Assembly: GCF_029953305.1 (NCBI RefSeq)
Contig: NZ_JASBAN010000001.1
Span: 1,977,001-2,041,000 of the forward strand
Direction: 5' to 3'
DNA length: 64,000 nt
Origin: Commensalibacter nepenthis
GTDB taxonomy: Bacteria; Pseudomonadota; Alphaproteobacteria; Acetobacterales; Acetobacteraceae
Position numbers and translations under genes: made by a program. This document shows, one piece after another, positions 57,048-64,000 of the stretch. Numbering within the stretch: the stretch's first letter is position 1; every line of letters starts with the position of its first letter. The notes under the pieces were generated by a model. It was not told the DNA's origin, ran no database searches, and was given only the letters and a program-made list of their open reading frames with translations.

Positions 57048-58694
57048 ATGAATGAACAAGTAAACGATTTTGCCTTTCTCCCTCTTGGGGGAACGGGTGA
57101 GATCGGTATGAATTTTAATCTATATCGATTAAATGGGAAATGGTTGGCGATTGATTGTGGGATTGGCTTTAGTGGTAACGATATGCCAGAAGCGGATATT
57201 TTGGTTCCAGATCCAGAATTTATCGCTCGTCATAAAAAGGATTTATTAGCTTTAGTTATTACACATGCACATGAAGATCATATTGGTGCGGTGACTTATC
57301 TGTGGCAAGATTTGGAATGTCCTATTTATGCGACCAAATTTGCGGCTTCTATTTTAAGACGTAAATTATATGAAGCAGGTATGTTGGAAGATGTGACGAT
57401 TCATCTTATTAATATGAGTGATCGTTTTAATATTGGTGAATTTGATTTGGAATTTATTCCAGTTACTCATTCTATTCCAGAGGCTCAAAGCGTTTTTATC
57501 CGTACACCTTATGGTAATGTGTTACACACAGGGGATTGGAAATTGGATCCAGAGCCTGTGATTGGGGATGTGACGAATTTAGAAAAGTTCGCTGAATTAG
57601 GGCGAGAAGGCGTGTTGGCAATGGTATGTGATAGTACCAATGTTATTGTAAAACGTAAGCCTGAATCTGAATCCCAAGTGCGTCGCAGTTTAGTTGATTT
57701 GATTGCCAGTATCAAGGGGCGTGTTGCAGTTACTTGTTTTGCAAGTAACGTGTCGCGTGTAGAAAGTATCGCTTTTGCTGCAAAGCAAGCTAATCGTCCT
57801 GTTGTCATTATTGGTCGTTCATTAAAAAATCTTGAAATAGCAGCCAGAGAAAATGGGTATTTAGCAGATATCCCTCCGTTTTATACTGAACAAAATATGA
57901 ATGATGTTGATTTAGATCACGTTGTTTTTATTGTAACAGGCAGTCAAGGGGAGGAGCGTTCTGCATTGACACGCATCTCTTTTGATGTGCATCAGCATAT
58001 TTCTTTTGGAACTGGGGATACCGTTATTTATAGCAGTCGCACCATTCCGGGAAATGAGTTGGCGATTATGCGTGTTCAAGATAATCTTGCGCGTCGCGGA
58101 GCCAGAGTGATTACATCAAGAGATCATTTTGTGCATGCTTCTGGACATGCAAGTTATGAAGAAGTGTGCGAATTATATAAGTTGGTAAAGCCTACTTATG
58201 GAATTCCTGTACATGGGGAGTGGATACATTTAAATGCACAAGCCAATGTTGCTAAGGAACATAACGCAGAACCTATTTTACTTGAAGATGGGGATATTTT
58301 GCGTCTTGGTCCAGGAAAGCCCCAAATTGTTGCTGGGGCACCATGTGGGCGTTTAGTTATTGATGGTAATCGTTTATTGTCTGTGGACGGGGATGTGTTA
58401 TCTGCTCGACGTCGTATGTTATATAATGGTGTCGTTGTCGCTAGTTTTGCAGTGAATATGAATGGTGATCTTTTAAGCGATCCCAATATCAGCGCCCCTG
58501 GATTGTTCGATCAACATGATGAAGAATTTGACGATGTGATTGACGAATTTGGAGAAATGTTAGAGTGTTTGCCACATAAAGTGCGTGTAAATGATGAAGA
58601 ATTGGTGGATAATGCCAAGATGATATTACGCCGTATTCTTGGGCGCAGGCTTAAAAAGAAACCAATGGTTGATATTCATTTATTACGTCTTTAA
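57048..58694 (+). CDS. rnj: Ribonuclease J
   Basis: A metallo-beta-lactamase-fold RNase (beta-CASP) with 5'-exonuclease and endonuclease activity in RNA maturation and decay. The protein is 548 aa. The metal-binding HAHEDHIGAV motif (HxHxDH) is near residue 74, with GTGEIGMNF at the start, VTHSIPEAQ and VLHTGDWKLDPEP in the core, and the beta-CASP HASGHASYEEV near residue 365. It sits in the conserved coaX-rnj-proS order. Confidence 0.95.
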   Translation: MNEQVNDFAFLPLGGTGEIGMNFNLYRLNGKWLAIDCGIGFSGNDMPEADILVPDPEFIARHKKDLLALVITHAHEDHIGAVTYLWQDLECPIYATKFAASILRRKLYEAGMLEDVTIHLINMSDRFNIGEFDLEFIPVTHSIPEAQSVFIRTPYGNVLHTGDWKLDPEPVIGDVTNLEKFAELGREGVLAMVCDSTNVIVKRKPESESQVRRSLVDLIASIKGRVAVTCFASNVSRVESIAFAAKQANRPVVIIGRSLKNLEIAARENGYLADIPPFYTEQNMNDVDLDHVVFIVTGSQGEERSALTRISFDVHQHISFGTGDTVIYSSRTIPGNELAIMRVQDNLARRGARVITSRDHFVHASGHASYEEVCELYKLVKPTYGIPVHGEWIHLNAQANVAKEHNAEPILLEDGDILRLGPGKPQIVAGAPCGRLVIDGNRLLSVDGDVLSARRRMLYNGVVVASFAVNMNGDLLSDPNISAPGLFDQHDEEFDDVIDEFGEMLECLPHKVRVNDEELVDNAKMILRRILGRRLKKKPMVDIHLLRL

Positions 58695-58705
58695 TTTTTG
58701 TAAAG

Positions 58706-58732
58706 AATCTCATTATAATGATGAGATTTTTT
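58706..58732 (+). terminator. Rho-independent terminator after rnj
   Basis: An 8-bp perfect stem AATCTCAT/ATGAGATT with a 7-nt loop is followed by a T run. It separates the birA-coaX-rnj group from proS. Confidence 0.82.
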
Positions 58733-58778
58733 ATTTTCGGAATCATACTTCAAACCTATTTTTAGGATCGATTAGTTT

Positions 58779-60101
58779 ATGCGTTTATCTTCAAGTTTTC
58801 TTCCAACGTTAAAAGAAGTTCCAGCAGAGGCACAAATTGTTTCTCATCGTTTAATGCTTCGAACCGGCATGGTTCGCCAAATGTCTTCTGGCATTTATGC
58901 TTGGTTGCCAGCTGGGTTGCGTGTGTTAAATAAGATCGCTGATATTGTTCGTGAAGAGCAAGAGGCAATTAATGCGCAAGAAGTGTTAATGCCAACATTG
59001 CAATCTGCTGATCTTTGGAAACGTTCTGGGCGTTATGATGCTTATGGACCAGAAATGTTGCGTATTGTTGATCGTCATAAACGTGATTTATTATATGGAC
59101 CAACGAATGAGGAAATGATTACTGATATTTTTGATCAGTTTGTGACTTCTTACAAAGGCTTGCCAGCTTTATTATATCAAATTCAATGGAAATTCAGGGA
59201 TGAAATTCGTCCACGCTTTGGTGTAATGCGTGGTCGTGAATTTTATATGAAAGATGGTTACAGCTTTGATGTTGATTATGATGGCGCCGTTGTGACTTAT
59301 CATAAAATGATGTTGGCTTATCTTCGTACATTTCAACGGATTGGGGTCAAAGCAATTCCTATGTTGGCGGATACGGGACCAATTGGTGGTGATCTAAGCC
59401 ATGAATTTATTATTTTAGCGCCTACTGGAGAGAGCGGTATTTTCTTTGATTCTGCATTTGCCGATCAAAATTGGTTAGAAATGCCAGTGGATATTGAAGA
59501 TAAAAACTCTTTGGCTGCGTTTTTTAAACGGATGACTAGTTTTTATGCTGCAACAGATGAAAAACATGATGAAGCAGAGTGGGAAAAAGTCCCTCAAGAG
59601 AGAAAATGTGAGGGACGTGGGATCGAAGTCGGTCAAATTTTCTATTTTGGCACTAAATATTCAGAATCAATGGATGTAACTGTCGCTGGATCAGACAGCA
59701 AACCAATCTATCCTCATATGGGTTCTTATGGTATTGGGGTTTCTCGTTTGGTTGGTGCAATTATTGAATCATCTCATGATGAAAACGGGATTATTTGGCC
59801 AGATGCTGTGGCACCTTTCAAAGCGGTGATTATTAATCTTGGTATGAAAGATCAAGCCTGTAAAGATGTGTGTGAGTCTTTATATCAAACTGATTCAGAA
59901 AATTTTCTTTATGATGATCGTGATGAACGTGCAGGGGCGAAATTTGCGGATGCAGATTTGATGGGACATCCTTGGCAAATTATTGTGGGACCTCGTGGGG
60001 TTGCACAAAATATTGTCGAGATTAAACGCAGAAAAACAGGAATGCGCGCTGAAGTGCCTGTCGATCAGATTTTGGAATATATTTCCGCTCATCAGGATTA
60101 A
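58779..60101 (+). CDS. proS: Proline--tRNA ligase
   Basis: Class II aminoacyl-tRNA synthetase. It is 440 aa, the short alphaproteobacterial form that lacks the full insertion (editing) domain between motifs 2 and 3. Visible elements are [18 protein letters not shown] (motif 1 region), [33 protein letters not shown] split over motif 2, and [16 protein letters not shown] (motif 3). Proofreading of mischarged Ala would need a separate protein. The stop overlaps the next start as TAATG. Confidence 0.97.
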   Translation: MRLSSSFLPTLKEVPAEAQIVSHRLMLRTGMVRQMSSGIYAWLPAGLRVLNKIADIVREEQEAINAQEVLMPTLQSADLWKRSGRYDAYGPEMLRIVDRHKRDLLYGPTNEEMITDIFDQFVTSYKGLPALLYQIQWKFRDEIRPRFGVMRGREFYMKDGYSFDVDYDGAVVTYHKMMLAYLRTFQRIGVKAIPMLADTGPIGGDLSHEFIILAPTGESGIFFDSAFADQNWLEMPVDIEDKNSLAAFFKRMTSFYAATDEKHDEAEWEKVPQERKCEGRGIEVGQIFYFGTKYSESMDVTVAGSDSKPIYPHMGSYGIGVSRLVGAIIESSHDENGIIWPDAVAPFKAVIINLGMKDQACKDVCESLYQTDSENFLYDDRDERAGAKFADADLMGHPWQIIVGPRGVAQNIVEIKRRKTGMRAEVPVDQILEYISAHQD

Positions 60102-61369
60102 TGAATATGTTTGGCTCTTTTGAAAGAATGGTTGCAAAACGTTATTTACGCGCTCGCAAAGGGGAACGTTTTGTTTCTGTTATTGCTATTTTTTCCCTTA
60201 TTGGAATAGCTCTTGGCGTAGGGACGTTAATTGTTGTTATGGCTGTGATGAATGGCTTTAAGGACGATTTATTAGGTCGTATTCTTGGGTTGAATGGAGA
60301 TTTGAGTGTTTATGGACAAATGTCTTATAATGGTCCTCAACCCATTACCGATTATGATCGTCTTGCCTTACGTATGGAAAAAATTCCAGGGGTAAAAACA
60401 GCCATTCCTTTCACAGAGGGGCAAGTTTTATTAAGTGCAGGGAATTATAATTCTGGGGGTATGGTGCGTGGTATGAGCGCTGATGGTCTTAAAAAGCTAT
60501 CAGTCGTCAGCAAGAGCCTTACCCAAGATGCTTTTGAACGATTCAAAGGGGATGATGCGATTGTTATTGGTAAGACTTTGGCAGATCGTGCAGGTCTTGG
60601 GATTGGTTCCAAAGTTACCTTAATTTCCCCCCAAGGTTCAGCGACTGTGATGGGAAATATTCCTCGGATCAAAGCTTATACGGTTGTTGGGATTTTTGAT
60701 TCAGGAATGCATGAATATAATTCCAGCTATGTCTTTTTACCTATTTCAGCAGCACAAAAATTTTTTCAAATCAAAGATGGTGTAACTGGAATACAAATTT
60801 CCACTACAGATCCAGCCAAGGTTCAAAAAACGACGCAGGTCTTAATCTCTGAATTTCATGATCAAAATTTGCGTTTCCTTGATTGGACACAAAGCAATAA
60901 TGCGTTTTTTGGAGCGGTTCAAGTTGAACAAAATGTGATGTTCTTGATTTTAACATTAATTATTTTGGTTGCTGCCTTTAATGTGATTTCATCATTGATT
61001 ATGATGGTCAAAGATAAAACGCGAGATATTGCAATTTTACGAACGATGGGTGCATCACGTGGAGCAATCATGCGGATTTTCTTGATGTGTGGTGCTTCTG
61101 TAGGAGTAACTGGGACTGTGGCAGGGACAGTCATTGGTATATTATTTTGTCAGAATATAGAACATATTCGTCAAGGATTGCAAAAATTAACAGGGACGAA
61201 TTTGTTTAATCCTGAAGTATATTATTTGGAACATTTGCCAGCGAAATTAGATTGGGCAGATGTCATTCAAATTGTTATAATGGCGTTGGCTTTATCCTTA
61301 CTGGCAACTTTATATCCTTCTTGGAAAGCAGCTCGTACAGATCCAGTAGAAGGATTACGCAATGAATAA
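60101..61369 (+). CDS. lolC: Lipoprotein-releasing ABC transporter permease (LolC/E)
   Basis: The membrane part of the LolCDE-type complex that frees mature lipoproteins from the inner membrane for transfer to the outer membrane. It has 422 aa: an N-terminal helix after RYLRARKGERFVSVIAIFS, a large periplasmic domain (about residues 50-270), and three C-terminal helices with MMVKDKTRDIAILRTMGAS, the ATPase-coupling segment. Only one permease gene is present, so it probably works as a homodimer, as in many alphaproteobacteria. It overlaps both proS and lolD. Confidence 0.94.
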   Translation: MNMFGSFERMVAKRYLRARKGERFVSVIAIFSLIGIALGVGTLIVVMAVMNGFKDDLLGRILGLNGDLSVYGQMSYNGPQPITDYDRLALRMEKIPGVKTAIPFTEGQVLLSAGNYNSGGMVRGMSADGLKKLSVVSKSLTQDAFERFKGDDAIVIGKTLADRAGLGIGSKVTLISPQGSATVMGNIPRIKAYTVVGIFDSGMHEYNSSYVFLPISAAQKFFQIKDGVTGIQISTTDPAKVQKTTQVLISEFHDQNLRFLDWTQSNNAFFGAVQVEQNVMFLILTLIILVAAFNVISSLIMMVKDKTRDIAILRTMGASRGAIMRIFLMCGASVGVTGTVAGTVIGILFCQNIEHIRQGLQKLTGTNLFNPEVYYLEHLPAKLDWADVIQIVIMALALSLLATLYPSWKAARTDPVEGLRNE

Positions 61370-62057
61370 TTCAATTCAAGTTGTATTAGAGCTCAAAAAT
61401 GTTCATGTTTCTTATAAAAGTGGGGACGAGCAGTTACAAGTTTTAAAAGGCGCTGATTTTACACTCTATCCAGGTGAGATCGTGGCTTTGGTGGCACCTT
61501 CTGGAACGGGAAAATCCACATTATTGCATGTTGCTGGGTTGTTGGAAAAGCCTAGTAACGGTGAGATTTTTATTAATGGTCAAAATGCCGCCAAACTTAG
61601 TGAAAAAGAACGTACTATACTGCGGTTAAGATCAGTTGGGTTTGTGTATCAGTTTCATCATTTACTACCAGAATTTACAGCCATTGAAAATGTCATGATG
61701 CCACAGATGATTGATAAACAATCAAAATCAGTAGCATCACAAAAAGCAAAAGAATGGCTAGAGAAATTTGATTTGGGTCATCGCATTCATCATCAGCCCG
61801 GGAAGCTCTCAGGAGGGGAAAAACAACGTGTGGCAATTGCCAGAGCATTGGCGAACTCTCCTCATATTTTATTGGCTGATGAACCAACAGGTAATTTGGA
61901 TGAAAAAACATCCGATCATGTTTTTGGTTTATTATTGCAAGCTGTGCGACAAGAAGGACTGGCAGCTTTGATTGTAACGCATAATAACGATCTTGCGTCT
62001 AAAATGGATCGTGTTATGACTTTGCAAGAAGGAAAGATTGTCCCTTTTACACTTTAG
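61362..62057 (+). CDS. lolD: Lipoprotein-releasing ABC transporter ATPase LolD
   Basis: Supplies energy to the lipoprotein-release complex. The protein is 231 aa. The Walker A reads APSGTGKSTLLH (the usual first Gly is Ala), the Q-loop is FVYQFHHLLPEFTAIENVMM, the signature LSGGEKQRVAIARAL, Walker B ILLADEPTGNLDE and the H-loop VTHN. It overlaps lolC/E by 8 bp. dnaE starts 19 bp downstream, a common arrangement in alphaproteobacteria. Confidence 0.96.
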   Translation: MNNSIQVVLELKNVHVSYKSGDEQLQVLKGADFTLYPGEIVALVAPSGTGKSTLLHVAGLLEKPSNGEIFINGQNAAKLSEKERTILRLRSVGFVYQFHHLLPEFTAIENVMMPQMIDKQSKSVASQKAKEWLEKFDLGHRIHHQPGKLSGGEKQRVAIARALANSPHILLADEPTGNLDEKTSDHVFGLLLQAVRQEGLAALIVTHNNDLASKMDRVMTLQEGKIVPFTL

Positions 62058-62076
62058 TTGAAATTAAGATATTATT

Positions 62077-64000
62077 ATGAATTTGGCTCCTTTTATTCAC
62101 TTACGCAATCATTCTGCATATTCACTTAGCCAAGGAGCTATTCGAGTGCCAAAAATGGTAGAGCTGGCAAAGAAAATGAATATGCCAGCGATTGCGATAA
62201 CGGATACAGGGAACTTATTTGGAGCCTTGGAGTTCTCTAAAGCCTGTGTTGATGGTGGTATTCAACCGATTATTGGATCGCAAATTGGAATACCAGCGAT
62301 TGGTGAAAATAGTGAATATGAACGCAGTTGGCCGATTGTATTATTGGCACAAAATGAAACAGGATTACTTAATTTACAATATTTGTCTTCTGAAGGGTTT
62401 TTAAAAGGCGATCCTTCTGATCCTGCGGTGGCGGTAGAGACAATTTGTGAGCATTCCGAAGGTCTAATTTTATTAAGCGGTGGTACTAGAGGACCTCTTT
62501 TTAAACTTCTTGCTGATGGGCAAGAAAAACATGCTGCTGACTTAATTGAACAATTGGCAAAATCTTTTCCTGACCGTTTGGTGGTAGAGTTAAACCGTCT
62601 TGGGCTTCCAGATGAAAAATCGATCGAACCAGGAATCATCGGACTTGCTGATCGTTTTGGTCTTCCTTTGGTTGCAACAAATGAATGTTTTTTTCCAACT
62701 CCAGATTTATATGAAGCCCATGATGCCCTAATTTGTATTGCTCAAGGCTGTACAGTGGATATGCAAGATCGGTGGAAAGTGACACCAGAAAACTGGTTTA
62801 AGCCGCCTGAAATGATGTGTGAACTTTTTGCTGATGTGCCCGAGGCTTGTTCCAATACGATAGAAATAGCTAAACGCTGTGCCGTTAAAATTGAAACGCG
62901 TAACCCCATGTTGCCTCAAAGTCGTAAGATCAAAGAAGGGACGACGGCAGATGAAACATTGAAAAACATGGCGCAAGAGGGGTTGGATGAGCGTTTAAAA
63001 GTCTATCCTGAGCTTTCTGAGGATGAGAAAAAAGAATATCAAGATCGTTTAGAATATGAAATCTCTGTGATTCAAAAAATGGGTTTTCCTGGATATTTTT
63101 TAATCGTTGCTGATTTTATTCAATGGGCGAAAGAAAATGATATCCCTGTGGGACCAGGTCGTGGTTCTGGGGCAGGGTCTTTGGTGGCTTGGGCATTAAC
63201 CATCACCGATTTGGATCCTTTGCGTTTTAATTTATTGTTCGAACGGTTTTTGAATCCTGAACGTGTATCGATGCCTGACTTTGATATTGATTTTTGTCAG
63301 GATCGACGGGATGAGGTTATTGAATATGTTCGTCATGCGTATGGATTAAATCAGGTTGCTCAAATTATTACTTTTGGTAAATTGCAGGCCAGAGCTGCTG
63401 TGCGAGATGTGGGGCGGGTGCTTGGATTGCCATTTGGTATGGTGAATAAGGTTGCGGAATTAATTCCAAATAATCCAGCAAAGCCAACGACGCTTGGTCA
63501 AGCCATTGAGGGTGAACCTCGTTTACAAGAAATGCGTGACAGCGATGAGAATATTAGGCGTTTAATGGAAGTTGCTTTGCAGCTTGAAGGGTTATATCGC
63601 CATGCAGGAACCCATGCTGCTGGGGTAGTGATTGGTGATCGTCCTTTGGTCGAATTGGTACCACTTTACCGAGACCCACGCAGTGATATGTTGGTCACCC
63701 AATATAATATGAAATTCGTTGAACAAGTCGGCTTGGTAAAGTTTGACTTTTTAGGTTTAACGACACTGACGATTTTACAGCGTGCAGTCAATATGTTGGA
63801 AAAATTGGGGCAACATATTGATTTATCTTCTATTCCATTGGATGATAAACCGACCTACGAAATGTTAAGTCGTGGTGAATCTGGAGGCGTGTTCCAGTTC
63901 GAAGGCGCGGGCATGCGTGATGTATTGCGTCAGATGCAACCGACACGGATCGAAGACTTAATTGCAGCAGTGGCGCTATATCGTCCAGGACCTATGGCGA
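62077..64000 (+). CDS. dnaE: DNA polymerase III subunit alpha, N-terminal 641 residues (partial)
   Basis: The replicative polymerase subunit, running off the right edge without a stop. The ATG at 62077 gives MNLAPFIHLRNHSAYSLSQG, the PHP domain start. The polymerase core shows GPGRGSGAGSLVAWAL, the catalytic aspartates in MPDFDIDFCQDRRDEV, RHAGTHAAGVVIGD, VKFDFLGLTTLTIL and GVFQFEGAGMRDVL. The visible part has no frameshift. The first PHP motif departs from the usual HxH pattern, as often in proteobacterial DnaE. Confidence 0.97.
   Translation, partial: MNLAPFIHLRNHSAYSLSQGAIRVPKMVELAKKMNMPAIAITDTGNLFGALEFSKACVDGGIQPIIGSQIGIPAIGENSEYERSWPIVLLAQNETGLLNLQYLSSEGFLKGDPSDPAVAVETICEHSEGLILLSGGTRGPLFKLLADGQEKHAADLIEQLAKSFPDRLVVELNRLGLPDEKSIEPGIIGLADRFGLPLVATNECFFPTPDLYEAHDALICIAQGCTVDMQDRWKVTPENWFKPPEMMCELFADVPEACSNTIEIAKRCAVKIETRNPMLPQSRKIKEGTTADETLKNMAQEGLDERLKVYPELSEDEKKEYQDRLEYEISVIQKMGFPGYFLIVADFIQWAKENDIPVGPGRGSGAGSLVAWALTITDLDPLRFNLLFERFLNPERVSMPDFDIDFCQDRRDEVIEYVRHAYGLNQVAQIITFGKLQARAAVRDVGRVLGLPFGMVNKVAELIPNNPAKPTTLGQAIEGEPRLQEMRDSDENIRRLMEVALQLEGLYRHAGTHAAGVVIGDRPLVELVPLYRDPRSDMLVTQYNMKFVEQVGLVKFDFLGLTTLTILQRAVNMLEKLGQHIDLSSIPLDDKPTYEMLSRGESGGVFQFEGAGMRDVLRQMQPTRIEDLIAAVALYRPGPMA

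Overview
The window is chromosomal DNA, AT-rich by eye, from an alphaproteobacterium. Gene order (plsX-fabH-ihfA-merR; tig-clpP-clpX-lon-hup; nuo operon-birA-coaX-rnj-proS-lolC/E-lolD-dnaE) and protein character point to Acetobacteraceae, most likely an insect-associated acetic acid bacterium such as Commensalibacter. The genus is an inference from low GC and general resemblance, not a database result. No insertion sequence, prophage or CRISPR array is visible. Almost everything is housekeeping, with small accessory patches concerned with surface sugars.

Layout. 1-2.3 kb: end of plsX, fabH, ihfA, a MerR regulator and tRNA-Pro. 2.3-5.6 kb, minus strand: an AI-2E-type permease and oligopeptidase B. 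5.6-6.1 kb: a gene-free stretch that looks like a decayed small gene. 6.1-10.4 kb: UDP-galactopyranose mutase (glf) and two paralogous glycosyltransferases, the main accessory patch. 10.4-16.9 kb: purU, a NUDIX hydrolase, an Atm1-type ABC exporter, rpmB and fusA. 17-18 kb: an acyltransferase whose start codon is the last unit of a perfect five-copy 7-bp repeat. 18.2-22.8 kb: a GlsB-like protein, a divergent PEP carboxylase and a DUF445 protein. 22.9-28.7 kb: the SUF iron-sulfur operon (Rrf2 regulator, sufB, sufC, sufD, sufS, sufT). 28.9-30.4 kb: a third paralog of the glycosyltransferase. 30.4-34.4 kb: a DEAD-box helicase, a CopD-like membrane protein, NAD(P)HX repair and tRNA-Leu. 34.5-41.3 kb: trigger factor, ClpP, ClpX, Lon and HU. 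41.3-41.8 kb: a duplicated tRNA-Val/tRNA-Asp pair. 42.4-55.5 kb: complex I genes nuoA to nuoL and nuoN. 55.5-64 kb: birA, coaX, rnj, proS, lolC/E, lolD and the first two thirds of dnaE.

The genes fall into working groups: fatty-acid initiation, SUF Fe-S assembly (which would supply the many clusters of complex I), protein quality control, respiration, and lipoprotein export. The glf, glycosyltransferase and acyltransferase genes probably build and decorate a cell-surface glycan, possibly containing galactofuranose.

The most notable observations are the complete absence of nuoM between nuoL and nuoN (24 bp apart) in an otherwise complete complex I operon; the 7-bp repeat that carries both the ribosome binding site and start codon of the acyltransferase; three dispersed paralogs of a glycosyltransferase with an unassigned C-terminal half; and a PEP carboxylase altered in several normally invariant motifs.
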